This document shows, piece by piece, positions 45,553 to 54,389 of a stretch of DNA of 64,000 bases. Origin of the DNA: Flectobacillus roseus (GTDB lineage Bacteria; Bacteroidota; Bacteroidia; Cytophagales; Spirosomataceae); the NCBI RefSeq assembly GCF_030056665.1, contig NZ_JASHIG010000011.1; one strand, 5' to 3'. The position numbers were made by a program, and so were the translations under genes. Every line of letters starts with the position of its first letter. Position 1 is the first letter of the stretch. Under the pieces are notes generated by a model. That model had not been told where the DNA came from and did not search any database. It was given only the letters and a program-made list of their open reading frames with translations.

Positions 45553-46452
45553 ATGAAACTTTGGGGTATTGATTTGGGCGGAACCAAAATCGAATGTGCT
45601 GTATTAGAGAGCAGCGATAATATGAATGTGTTGATTCGTAAGAGGATTCCGACCGAAGCAGACAAAGGATATGAGCATATTATTTCTCAAATCAAAAAAT
45701 TAGTCGATTTAGTAGCCGATGAACTTGGCGAAAGACCTCAGAAAATTGGTTTTGCCACGCCTGGAGTACTTGATCCTGCCACAAAAACCATGAAAAACTG
45801 TAATACGGTTTGCATGAATGGAAATCCTATGAATAAGGATCTCGAAGCAGTATTGGGCATACCTGTCAAACTTGCCAATGATGCCAACTGTTTCGCACTT
45901 GCAGAGGCCTTAATGGGCGCTGGTAAAGACTATCCTGATGCTGAGGTGGTATTTGGTGTCATCATGGGGACAGGTGTCGGCGGTGGACTAGTGGTTCATG
46001 GTAAAGTAATTGGTGGTCAACATGGTATTGGTGGCGAATGGGGTCATAATATCTTGGAAGAAAACGGAGAACCATGTTATTGTGGCAAATCAGGTTGTGT
46101 TGAAAAGGTCATTGCAGGACCAGCATTAGAGAAGTATTATGCTGATAATGCAGAAACTCCCTTAAAACTCAAAGAGATTCTTGAACGTCATGAGGCAGGT
46201 ATCGACCCAGTTGCTACTGCTACTATTGAAAGACTACTTGAATATTTTGGTCGTGCTATCTCTACATTAACCAATGTATTAGACCCTAACTTGATTGTGA
46301 TTGGTGGTGGTGTAGGAAATATCGACTTGCTTTACACAGAAGGATATGAGCGCATCAAGAAATATATTTTCAATGATAAAAAAATTACAACACCCATCGT
46401 AAAACCCTTGTTAGGCGATAGCGCTGGGGTATTTGGTGCGGCACTTTTGTAA
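45553..46452 (+). CDS. ROK family sugar kinase
   Basis: Probably a glucokinase-type enzyme. The N-terminal phosphate motif is LWGIDLGGTKIECAVLE, the catalytic Asp is in LANDANCFALAE, and the zinc motif CYCGKSGCVE with the preceding GEWGHN is present. At 299 residues it is normal. It has no DNA-binding domain, so it is an enzyme rather than a ROK repressor. It follows rsgA at 116 bases. Confidence 0.93.
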   Translation: MKLWGIDLGGTKIECAVLESSDNMNVLIRKRIPTEADKGYEHIISQIKKLVDLVADELGERPQKIGFATPGVLDPATKTMKNCNTVCMNGNPMNKDLEAVLGIPVKLANDANCFALAEALMGAGKDYPDAEVVFGVIMGTGVGGGLVVHGKVIGGQHGIGGEWGHNILEENGEPCYCGKSGCVEKVIAGPALEKYYADNAETPLKLKEILERHEAGIDPVATATIERLLEYFGRAISTLTNVLDPNLIVIGGGVGNIDLLYTEGYERIKKYIFNDKKITTPIVKPLLGDSAGVFGAALL

Positions 46453-46458
46453 TCAGGA

Positions 46459-46538
46459 AGTTATTTGTTAATCGTATATCTGTTATTTGAAAGCACTTAC
46501 AACTACCAAAGTGTACAACAGACATATTGTTAATTTAA
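46459..46538 (+). repeat. Dispersed intergenic repeat (GTTATT...GTTAAT family), copy 2
   Basis: It starts six bases after the ROK kinase stop. The left word is followed by AGCACTT...AAGTGT and by an ACAGACATAT segment that can pair with the TATATCTGTT near the start, giving a weak imperfect hairpin. Confidence 0.6.
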
Positions 46539-46649
46539 TTTTACCCGCAATAGGCTAAAAGTTTAAATATGTTTCAAACATTTTGCCGAAAGCTCAACAA
46601 TTCAATCTTATTCAGCATTATTACTTAAGCTTATTACCTTATAAAAACA

Positions 46650-46681
46650 AAAAAGGGTTGGAATTACTTCCAACCCTTTTT
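46650..46681. terminator. Bidirectional terminator
   Basis: A perfect 14-bp stem (46650-46663 with 46668-46681), a four-base loop, and A- and T-runs in the arms. Confidence 0.9.
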
Positions 46682-46696
46682 ACATAGCTACTAAGA

Positions 46697-47590
46697 TTAT
46701 TTACCGTTAGTCAACAATTGGAAGAATTGATCCAATTTAGGAGTTACGATAATTTCAGTTCTACGGTTCAACTTACGACCTGCAGAATTGTCATTGTTTT
46801 CTTTCGGAGAGTATTCCGAACGACCACCAGCAGTCATACGCTCAGGAGCAACGCTAAATTTAGATTGCAACAAACGAACAACAGAAGTAGCGCGTTTAGC
46901 ACTCAAATCCCAGTTATCTTTCACACATTCAGTAGAAATAGGTACACTATCAGTGTGGCCTTCTACTAAGATGTCAAGTTCTTTATGATCGTTTACAACT
47001 TTAGCAACTTTCTCTAACACAGCTTCAGCTTTCGCGTTGATTTCTGATGAACCTGAACGGAACAACATTTTGTCAGAGATAGAGATGTAAACAACACCTT
47101 TCTTCACTTCAACAGTTACATCATCATCATTAACATCAGCCAATGAACGTTTCAAGCTCATTACCAATGCCAAGTTGATAGAGTCTTTGCGTTGGATAGA
47201 AGAGTTCAAGTTTTGGATATATTTGCTTTGATCGTTCAAAGCATCCAAAGACTTCTTAATGCTCTCAGCACCAGACTTACTAACAACTGATAAATCAGAT
47301 AAACGATCTAACAAGTTTGTGTTTGTCTTTTTCAAGTAATCAACTTGATCAGTCAAATCCTTTACTTGTTTAGTTTTTGCATTCAAATCATTGTCTTTTG
47401 ATTGCAAGTCAGCGCGCAAGTCACCTACTCTTTTGTCGCAATCAGCAGCGTCAGATTTAATTTTAGCAAGAGCTTCGTCTCTGCTTTTTTCAAGTTCTAC
47501 AAGCTTAGCCTGCGCCTCAGCAAACTTTTTCTTGCTTACGCAAGACGATACTAGAGGTAGTAGCGCAATAAAAAGAACTAATTTTTTCAT
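46697..47590 (-). CDS. OmpA family lipoprotein
   Basis: A 297-residue outer-membrane-anchored protein. The lipobox ends LVSSC (Cys17). Residues about 20-135 are a coiled coil of the AQAKLVELEKSRDE type. The C-terminal OmpA domain has VEGHTDSVP and the NWDLSAKRATSVVRLLQ peptidoglycan-binding helix. It would link the outer membrane to peptidoglycan. Monocistronic. Confidence 0.94.
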   Translation of the reverse strand: MKKLVLFIALLPLVSSCVSKKKFAEAQAKLVELEKSRDEALAKIKSDAADCDKRVGDLRADLQSKDNDLNAKTKQVKDLTDQVDYLKKTNTNLLDRLSDLSVVSKSGAESIKKSLDALNDQSKYIQNLNSSIQRKDSINLALVMSLKRSLADVNDDDVTVEVKKGVVYISISDKMLFRSGSSEINAKAEAVLEKVAKVVNDHKELDILVEGHTDSVPISTECVKDNWDLSAKRATSVVRLLQSKFSVAPERMTAGGRSEYSPKENNDNSAGRKLNRRTEIIVTPKLDQFFQLLTNGK

Positions 47591-48002
47591 GATAAAAATT
47601 GATGTTAATTGTACAAAAGCAATGCTTTTTTAAGGTCGAATAAAGTTACAAAACGTTTTCTAAGTTTCTAACCATCTTTGACCTGCTTTTATTGTATTTT
47701 TATTTTACGTACAAATTTCGGAAAAACTCAGCAAAAACAGAAAAGCAATTGCACTTTTCAATTCCATTTACTGATAACTCACTCATTTACAGTAGTATAT
47801 TTTAATAATTTTCTAAGATTTAATTTCTACCAGATATGATTCTTGCACGAGTTTTCGGTAGATTAAAAATACCTTAAATTTTGTTAAACCATACCATTTA
47901 CAACTAAAAAAGGATTGATACAGGAGCATTTTTACTCTTCCATACCTCTCAACTTATCAATACACGACTTGCGACATATTAGTTAAACAGCCATAAAACA
48001 AA

Positions 48003-48038
48003 GAAGCCAAAATACTTAAAAGTAAGTATTTTGGCTTC
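48003..48038. terminator. Orphan 16-bp hairpin, possible minus-strand terminator
   Basis: A perfect stem GAAGCCAAAATACTTA with its complement (48023-48038) and a four-base loop. On the minus strand a TTTGTTTTA stretch follows, but no gene on that strand ends nearby; it may end a transcript that starts inside the intergenic region. Confidence 0.45.
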
Positions 48039-48120
48039 AGTTTTGAAATATTCACAAATAACTGATTACAAGGTTATTTCATTATCAAACGCTTTTGATA
48101 TATTTGTTAATTATGGTTTT

Positions 48121-48303
48121 CTGCACAAAAACCATAAGAATATTTTGTTCGACTGCACATCGGACAAAAAAATCAACTCAACTAGCACATTATTTTGGGC
48201 TGCACACTCAAATTGAATGCACTAGCTGAGTATGGAATAATTTTTCAGAATGCTTAGTCGATGTGACCCTGCACGGTCTTCATTGAATAATTATTCTGTG
48301 CAG
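48121..48303. promoter_or_regulatory. Cluster of CTGCAC motifs
   Basis: CTGCAC at 48121, 48153, 48200 and 48269, a TGCAC at 48218, and the reverse GTGCAG at 48298. The last two flank a GAATAATTATTC palindrome (48285-48296). It is upstream of the T9SS cargo gene. Confidence 0.4.
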
Positions 48304-48363
48304 TGTAATAGTTGCCCTTAAAACAAACTATTACCTGTAAAACATTTTTGCCCACTCCTACTT

Positions 48364-49215
48364 ATGACAAACTTACTGGTAAGCTTTGCTCGTCAAAGCT
48401 CAGGGTATGGTGTATCTGCATGTACGCCTTCCCATTCGGACAAATTTGCGTCTTTGGTTAATATTATCGCAATAATCGTACCAAAAAAATTCGCACATTC
48501 TGCATTTACCACCATTATTTCACTAATAACATCATTCAATCTAGTTGGCCAACGAATAGAAGCTCTAAATTGGAAAGCTACACCAGCTCAATCTACCCAA
48601 TTTAGAAACGAATTAGGAAAAAATACTTTAGTCCTAAACCCGCAGAGCTTTGCCAATCACTTCAGCGCTTGGTTTGACTATCGTGTGAATAATGATAATG
48701 GTAATTATGCGGTTAATCTTCAAGTTAAAACTTTATCGGACAACGCTGGATTTAGCTATCAAGCATATGATGTATACGGAAAACTCTTAACATCAAAAGA
48801 TGTTCTTTTTATCGAATCAAACAGCGCTTGGCAAAATTTGTCTTTCAATATTAGTGATTTACCAAGAGGTACTCAGAATATTCGATTTGTAGCACATACT
48901 AACAATGCCTCTATGGCTTTAGCGGATATCAAAGTCGTTGCTCAAGAAAGTGTTAGAGCTATGAGTCTTCAGTTATATCCAAACCCTACTACCAATTACG
49001 CAAAAGTAAACCTTAGCCCAGAAGTATCAGCACGTGCTAATGAACTAGCAGTGATTGGTATGGATGGAACGGTTTATCAACAGGAAGCTTTGGCAGGTAA
49101 TCAAAATGATATTACTATTTCTGTAGAAAATCTTCGCTCAGGCATGTATTTCGTTCGTGTTAGTCAGAATGTAGGTAGTCCAGTTGTAGAAAAATTAGTA
49201 GTAAGACATGAATAA
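48364..49215 (+). CDS. T9SS cargo protein (type A sorting domain)
   Basis: A secreted beta-sandwich protein (residues 70-200) ending in a type IX secretion sorting domain: LQLYPNPTTNYAKVNLS and the terminal SGMYFVRVSQNVGSPVVEKLVVRHE pattern. The start is uncertain. The frame opens at 48364, but the hydrophobic signal-like run (FTTIISLITSFNLVG) only begins near residue 48; a TTG at 48454 would give a normal signal length. The mature part is only about 215 residues. No function beyond export is visible. Confidence 0.8.
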   Translation: MTNLLVSFARQSSGYGVSACTPSHSDKFASLVNIIAIIVPKKFAHSAFTTIISLITSFNLVGQRIEALNWKATPAQSTQFRNELGKNTLVLNPQSFANHFSAWFDYRVNNDNGNYAVNLQVKTLSDNAGFSYQAYDVYGKLLTSKDVLFIESNSAWQNLSFNISDLPRGTQNIRFVAHTNNASMALADIKVVAQESVRAMSLQLYPNPTTNYAKVNLSPEVSARANELAVIGMDGTVYQQEALAGNQNDITISVENLRSGMYFVRVSQNVGSPVVEKLVVRHE

Positions 49216-49307
49216 AATTTACTAAAATAGATACTAAAAAACATGAATCATCCCTAATTTAGTGATTTAGCGATTGAATGAGTGATTAATTTAAAAATTG
49301 TATTCTG

Positions 49308-49340
49308 GCAGTAGAGACGAAATGATTGCGTCTCTACTGC
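49308..49340. repeat. GTAGAGACG hairpin repeat, copy 2
   Basis: A perfect 12-bp stem GCAGTAGAGACG with its complement and a nine-base loop (AAATGATTG), downstream of the T9SS cargo gene. It shares its word with 32960 and 55757. Confidence 0.65.
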
Positions 49341-49470
49341 TGAATAATGACTAAGATATAAGCAACAGGAAAGATTACATTAATAATCTGCAGCACATGC
49401 CGAGCGTATCTTTCTGATTATTAGCACATTACAACGACTAACATGCTATTAAATGATAACTTCCTTTTAG

Positions 49471-50721
49471 TTAATTAGATATTATTGGCAAAAGCCCTTC
49501 TCTTCTATACCGTTCTATTTCGAAAATCTGATATTGTAAATGTTCGATATCTGCATTTTCTGGTAAAAACGTTACCTTCGAGTCTACTAGAAATTTATTT
49601 TTATCTTTTGAATAATTTGAAAATCCAACTTTTACAGCCAGCAAAAAAGTTTTGTAAGAATCTGGATACAGTCGATCTAGAATGAGACTATATACATCAA
49701 GTCCCTTTGCCGTTTCAAGCTGATCAGATGAAATATGACTGCCCATCATGGTAGTCTCCAAAAACATGGTATCGGTATGTTGCGCATTCATATAAAACCC
49801 CAACCAACAATGATTGGGAGTGGTCACAATCAATGGATGAATTCCCATTCTATACAAAATAGAAGCAAAGAGCACCGTCCCATCTACACAATTAGCTTGT
49901 TGAGAAGCTAGTGATTCGCTTGGTCTTCGTACAAATTGATGAACTACCAAAGGATATTTTTGGGCAGGTTCATTATTGGACGATACTAAAGAACTATATT
50001 TTACTCCTCGCTGTCTCAACACATTCCAAACAGCAAATACCTGTCTAAGTACCTCCAGCCTATCGTTAGTCTGATATCCCGTGATACTATTCACAATTCC
50101 TGTGCGCATAATTTCGGGCATAAGCTGATTCGTAATAATAGGATGATTTTCATTGACATAGGCCGCATACATAAAATTCATATCATGTATCACTTTTTGT
50201 CTATGTATAAAAATATACGGACAATCATTGATACTTCTGACTGTTACAATTTTGGTTTGTTTTTCCTTTAATACATCATTGACATACACATAGTAGTTGA
50301 CATTGACAGGAAAAGGCTGTGAGATATTACTGAGAACATCCCATTTGTAGGCTATTTCTGGAAAAATTTGATATTTCGTACTTTTACCATTTAAGTATAC
50401 CGAAAAGGAGCTTGTTTCCATTATTTTGGGGCATTCAACTACCAATTTCACATTGGCGGGTCCCAATTTTAGATAGGTAATTTCTATTCCAAACTGCCCT
50501 TCACTATCGCCAAAATATGTTTTCTTGTCTTGAGGCGTATCATTATCTTTCAAATAATTACGATTGACATTGGCAAGCACATAGGAAGGATAGAGTTTAT
50601 CGTTCATTTCAACGATAGGTTTCCAAAAAACACCGTTACTATCGTCAGCTTTAGGAGTTTGTGCCGTCAGTAAATGGCTAAAAAGCAGAAGATTAAACAG
50701 TATAAGTAGGGCTTTTTTCAT
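49471..50721 (-). CDS. Secreted transglutaminase-like cysteine protein
   Basis: A 416-residue exported protein (signal ends near LLTAQ). The N-terminal half is beta-rich with no motif I know. Residues 270-330 have a transglutaminase-like layout: Cys278 in QANCVDGTVLFAS, His304 in TTPNHCWLGFY, then FLETTMMG as a possible third residue. The helix after the Cys fits the fold. Such proteins in Bacteroidota are often peptidases or amidases, but the activity here is not shown. Monocistronic. Confidence 0.75.
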   Translation of the reverse strand: MKKALLILFNLLLFSHLLTAQTPKADDSNGVFWKPIVEMNDKLYPSYVLANVNRNYLKDNDTPQDKKTYFGDSEGQFGIEITYLKLGPANVKLVVECPKIMETSSFSVYLNGKSTKYQIFPEIAYKWDVLSNISQPFPVNVNYYVYVNDVLKEKQTKIVTVRSINDCPYIFIHRQKVIHDMNFMYAAYVNENHPIITNQLMPEIMRTGIVNSITGYQTNDRLEVLRQVFAVWNVLRQRGVKYSSLVSSNNEPAQKYPLVVHQFVRRPSESLASQQANCVDGTVLFASILYRMGIHPLIVTTPNHCWLGFYMNAQHTDTMFLETTMMGSHISSDQLETAKGLDVYSLILDRLYPDSYKTFLLAVKVGFSNYSKDKNKFLVDSKVTFLPENADIEHLQYQIFEIERYRREGLLPIISN

Positions 50722-50784
50722 AGACTATACGGGTATTATGTGGAAGAGGCAAAATAGAGGTTTTTCCCGATATAATCAATGCCG

Positions 50785-50825
50785 AAAAAAAAGTGGTTGC
50801 CATATTTATGACAACCACTTTTTTA
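50785..50825. terminator. Terminator
   Basis: A 13-bp stem AAAAAAGTGGTTG with its complement, extended inward by a CAT/ATG pair beyond a mismatch, ending in a T-run. It is at the 3' end of the DAHP synthase gene. Confidence 0.85.
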
Positions 50826-50844
50826 TTTATTGCTCAGAGCGAGA

Positions 50845-51939
50845 TTATGCCAAAGAAGAGTGCATAACTTCAGTTTGTTTTCTGATAGACTCTAAGTGAA
50901 CAAGTTTGAATAATTCTTCAACAAATTCAGGGTACAAACCTAAGCCAGAAGCTTGTTTTGCACGGTCAGCATGTACTTGTTTCCAACGATCTAATTGCAA
51001 TACAGCAACGCTGTTATCACGTTTGTATTCGCCCAATTTCTCAACTACAGCCATACGAGCAGCCAAAACTTCCATCAACTCACGGTCGATATTATCGATT
51101 TTAGCACGCAAGCCAGCTAATTCGTCAGTAAATTCAACGCCGTAGTTTGCTTTACGAACCTCAAGCTCACGCAACATTTCGCCTAAAGCTTCAGGAGTCA
51201 ATTGCTGAGAAGCATCAGACCAAGCTTTATCTGGATCGCGGTGAGTTTCGATAATCATACCATCGTAGTTCAAGTCAAGAATACGTTGTGATAATTCCAT
51301 CAACAACGAACGCTTACCTGCCATGTGCGACGGGTCACCAATCATTGGTAATTGTGGGAACAAACGTTTCATCTCAACGGCCATTTGCCACATTGGAGAG
51401 TTACGATATTTTGTTTCCTGAGCATTAGAGAAACCACGGTGGATTGCACCGATTTTCTTAATACCAGCACCTTGTAAACGTTCAAAAGCACCAACCCAAA
51501 GCGCTAAGTCTGGGTTAACTGGGTTTTTCACTAATACTGGAATATCAACACCTTTCAGTGCATCAGCTAGATCTTGTACATTGAATGGGTTTACAGTTGT
51601 TCTTGCTCCAATCCACAATACATCAACACCATATTTCAATGCTAACTCAATATGTTCAGGATTTGCTACCTCAATTGCTAACGGTAATCCAGTTTGTTTT
51701 TTTGCTTCAGCTAACCATTGTAAAGCTGGTTCTCCCATGCCTTCAAAACTACCTGGACGAGTACGTGGCTTCCATACACCTGCACGCATGATGTGTGCAT
51801 AGCCTTCCGCTTTGATACGGCTGGCTGTTTCAAGTACTTGCTCTTCTGTTTCAGCAGAACAAGGACCTGCAATAATTAAGGGTTTGCCGTCAGTATTAAT
51901 CCATTCCTGCATCGGCACTACGTCTAAATTTGCGTTCAT
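50845..51939 (-). CDS. Bifunctional DAHP synthase - chorismate mutase
   Basis: One 364-residue protein joins the first step of the shikimate pathway to chorismate mutase. Residues 1-265 have the short-form DAHP synthase signatures (IAGPCSAETEEQ, the RAGVWKPRTRPGSFEGMG loop, HRGF and DPSHMAGKR). Residues 275-364 are an AroQ-type mutase with the LRAKIDNIDRELMEVLAARMAVVEKLGEYKRD helix. The fusion is common in Bacteroidota. The ATG at 51939 was taken; the frame reaches a TTG two codons earlier. Confidence 0.95.
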   Translation of the reverse strand: MNANLDVVPMQEWINTDGKPLIIAGPCSAETEEQVLETASRIKAEGYAHIMRAGVWKPRTRPGSFEGMGEPALQWLAEAKKQTGLPLAIEVANPEHIELALKYGVDVLWIGARTTVNPFNVQDLADALKGVDIPVLVKNPVNPDLALWVGAFERLQGAGIKKIGAIHRGFSNAQETKYRNSPMWQMAVEMKRLFPQLPMIGDPSHMAGKRSLLMELSQRILDLNYDGMIIETHRDPDKAWSDASQQLTPEALGEMLRELEVRKANYGVEFTDELAGLRAKIDNIDRELMEVLAARMAVVEKLGEYKRDNSVAVLQLDRWKQVHADRAKQASGLGLYPEFVEELFKLVHLESIRKQTEVMHSSLA

Positions 51940-52309
51940 TGGCAAACAGTATTAATTCAAGTAAAAAAATATAAACTTACACGATACACTAGGATATCAA
52001 CGAAGCATCACTCAACTTCAAAGATTACTAGTATCTTTGCTTCAGAATGACAATCTAATTGAGTCCAGATAGGTTCCAGTTCTAACACCAAAAGAACTGC
52101 AAATTCTAACCAAACAAGGGATTAATAAAAAAATCCTACCCCAATGTATTTTTGTATTATTCTAATATACTATATTTGCACGTTTTAATTAATTTTAAGC
52201 AATTAACACACTACTTAACAATGTGATACTAACGGGTTTTTAATTAAAACATTATTTGAAAACTTGATCACCATCTAACAACATATTAGTCGATTTTTCG
52301 TCTTTGAAC
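51940..52309. other. Divergent intergenic region
   Basis: 370 bases between the DAHP synthase and proline dehydrogenase genes, with a -7-like element for the latter at 52171-52178. No ORF and no long hairpin were seen. Confidence 0.4.
52171..52178 (+). promoter_or_regulatory. -7 promoter element of the proline dehydrogenase gene
   Basis: TATATTTG fits TAnnTTTG. TTTG at 52151-52154 is 16 bases upstream. The leader would be about 125 bases. Confidence 0.45.
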
Positions 52310-53518
52310 ATGACTAAAACATCCATTTCACAACCGATGATGAAGGCCGATAAAATATCCTTTGAGGACATGTCTATCGCATTTTCAGACAAATCTGATT
52401 TACAATTGAAGAAGATGTATCTCATCTTTGCAAGTATGAATCAGAACTGGCTTGTAAAGTTAGGAACTTTTTTTATCAAACTGTTCATTTTTCTTCATTT
52501 TCCTATCAAAAAACTGATTAAATCTACTGTATTCGAACAGTTTTGTGGAGGCGAAACATTGCAAGAATGCAATAAGGCAATAGAAAATTTGGACAAAGCT
52601 AAGATTGGCACAATTTTGGACTATTCCGTGGAGGGAGAAGATAGTGAATCTAGTTTTGAGCTTACAAAAGAAGAAATCCTCAAAACTATTGAAAAAGCGC
52701 AGAATAATAGTGCTATTCCCTTCGCAGTTTTCAAAGTAACAGGCATTAGTAGTACTGAATTACTTGAAAAAGTACAAAGTGAAGTTCCATTGACTGCCGA
52801 AGAATCTTCTGCATTTGAAAGAGTTCACCAAAGAATGTATGATTTGTGCAGTAAAGCTGCTGAATTACATGTTCGTATTTTTGTAGATGCTGAAGAATCT
52901 TGGATTCAAGATGCTATTGACGCGCTAACTTACGACATGATGGCTCATTTTAACAAGCAAGAATGTATCGTGTACAACACTTTCCAAATGTATCGTAAAG
53001 ATATGCTAGAGAACTTGAAAGCTGCGACCGAAACTGCTCGTAAAAATGGCTATTTGTTAGGGGTAAAGCTTGTGCGTGGTGCATACATGGAAAAAGAAAG
53101 ACAGCGTGCACATGAAGGAAATTACTGTGAGCCTGTTCATGAAACAAAAGAGAACACAGATAAAGACTTCAATCTAGCCGTTGAATACGCTGTAACAAAT
53201 CGTGATGCTATTTCGATTTGTGTGGGTACTCACAACGAATACAGCTGTAAGTATTTGGCACAACTCATGGAAAAGAACGGAATTGATGCCAAAGACAAGC
53301 ATTTCTATTTTGCGCAGTTATTAGGTATGTCCGACAACATTTCTTATAACCTTGCTCATGCTGGCTACAATGTTGCTAAATATGTACCTTATGGCCCAGT
53401 AGAAGCTGTTATGCCTTATTTGTTCCGTCGTGCTGCTGAAAATACTTCAGTGGCGGGACAAGCAAGCCGTGAGTTTACTTTGATTAAGAAAGAAATGGTA
53501 CGTCGTCAGAAAAGATAG
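52310..53518 (+). CDS. Proline dehydrogenase
   Basis: An FAD enzyme oxidising proline to pyrroline-5-carboxylate. The barrel motifs VDAEESWIQ, ECIVYNTFQMYRKD, LGVKLVRGAYMEKERQRA and, near the end, YVPYGPVEAVMPYLFRRAAEN are in order. At 402 residues it is the stand-alone form, not the fused PutA. The ATG at 52310 was taken over the TTG at 52304. The P5C dehydrogenase gene is not in the window. Confidence 0.94.
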   Translation: MTKTSISQPMMKADKISFEDMSIAFSDKSDLQLKKMYLIFASMNQNWLVKLGTFFIKLFIFLHFPIKKLIKSTVFEQFCGGETLQECNKAIENLDKAKIGTILDYSVEGEDSESSFELTKEEILKTIEKAQNNSAIPFAVFKVTGISSTELLEKVQSEVPLTAEESSAFERVHQRMYDLCSKAAELHVRIFVDAEESWIQDAIDALTYDMMAHFNKQECIVYNTFQMYRKDMLENLKAATETARKNGYLLGVKLVRGAYMEKERQRAHEGNYCEPVHETKENTDKDFNLAVEYAVTNRDAISICVGTHNEYSCKYLAQLMEKNGIDAKDKHFYFAQLLGMSDNISYNLAHAGYNVAKYVPYGPVEAVMPYLFRRAAENTSVAGQASREFTLIKKEMVRRQKR

Positions 53519-53544
53519 TTGACGATTTACTAAAGAATAAAAAT

Positions 53545-53582
53545 AAAAACGCCACGAGCTATTTTGTCATCGTGGCGTTTTT
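53545..53582 (+). terminator. Terminator of the proline dehydrogenase gene
   Basis: A 13-bp perfect stem AAAAACGCCACGA with its complement and a T-run; the loop is twelve bases. Confidence 0.9.
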
Positions 53583-53588
53583 ATTTTG

Positions 53589-53596
53589 TACCTTTG
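53589..53596 (+). promoter_or_regulatory. -7 promoter element of the lspA operon
   Basis: TACCTTTG fits TAnnTTTG. The -33 candidate TTG (53564-53566) falls inside the loop of the preceding terminator at 22 bases spacing, so terminator and promoter overlap. The leader would be about 97 bases. Confidence 0.45.
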
Positions 53597-53699
53597 CGAT
53601 TCAAAAGCAAACCTAAGGTTTGTTTAACCATTTAATGTACTAACTGCCACCTAGCTCATGGACTTGTGAGAGTTTGGGTGTGGCAAAATTCTAAACAAA

Positions 53700-54371
53700 A
53701 TGTTTCGTTCCCCATACAAATATTTTTGGCTTACTTTCTTACTTATCGTTATCGACCAAATTATTAAGCTCGCTATTTATCACTTTTTGAAATATGAAGG
53801 CAACGAAGTTCCTATCATTGGCGATTTTGTGAAGCTTCATTATGTACTCAACAAAGGAATGGCCTTTGGTATAACGCTTGACTTTCTTCCAAAAGGATAT
53901 AGCAAAATTGTATTGAGTCTTTTCAGAGTTTTTGCCATGGTTGGTATTGGTTATTATCTAACAAAACTTGCTAAAAAGAACGCTCATGAGGGTTTGCTTT
54001 GGAGTATTGCAGCTATTTTGGGTGGAGCCATTGGAAACGTAATAGACAGTACATTTTATGGTGTATTATTGCACAATGCTCCGTATGACTCTCCTACCCC
54101 TTGGTTTCATGGACAAGTAATCGATATGTTTTTCTTTGACTTCTACCAAGGATGGATTCCAGAATGGGTTCCAATTTGGGGAGGAAGTTGGTATTCAACG
54201 CCGATATTCAATTTTGCTGATGCAGCAATCTTCTGTGGTGTAATGGCTATTATGATTTGGCAAAATACTTTTTTTGCCTCTTTGGAACCTAAACCTGCAC
54301 CAGTAGCACCTTCTGCGGATGTAGACATGAATGCTGCTGATACAAATGAATCTGTATCTTCTCAAGAATAG
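53700..54371 (+). CDS. lspA: Lipoprotein signal peptidase
   Basis: Cleaves lipoprotein signal peptides in the inner membrane, an aspartyl protease with four membrane segments. Both catalytic regions are visible: GGAIGNVIDSTFYGV and NFADAAIFCGV. At 223 residues it is longer than most because of a polar C-terminal tail rich in A, P, S and D, as often seen in this phylum. It is first of a three-gene unit and serves the many lipoproteins in the window. Confidence 0.95.
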   Translation: MFRSPYKYFWLTFLLIVIDQIIKLAIYHFLKYEGNEVPIIGDFVKLHYVLNKGMAFGITLDFLPKGYSKIVLSLFRVFAMVGIGYYLTKLAKKNAHEGLLWSIAAILGGAIGNVIDSTFYGVLLHNAPYDSPTPWFHGQVIDMFFFDFYQGWIPEWVPIWGGSWYSTPIFNFADAAIFCGVMAIMIWQNTFFASLEPKPAPVAPSADVDMNAADTNESVSSQE

Positions 54372-54389
54372 CTATAAATTGATAAAAAT

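Larger units (their letters stand above)
47591..48363. other. Long intergenic region with hairpins and a CTGCAC cluster
   Basis: 770 bases without a plausible ORF. It holds an orphan 16-bp hairpin at 48003-48038 and five CTGCAC/GTGCAG words plus a TGCAC in 48121-48303, with small hairpins around the first two. The part 47591-47990 is AT-rich and shows nothing clear. Confidence 0.5.

Noticed and set aside
47591..48363. Small protein genes in the long gap
   Set aside because: The 61-residue frame at 48031-48216 runs through the CTGCAC words and hairpins, has no domain or signal, and ends without relation to neighbours.
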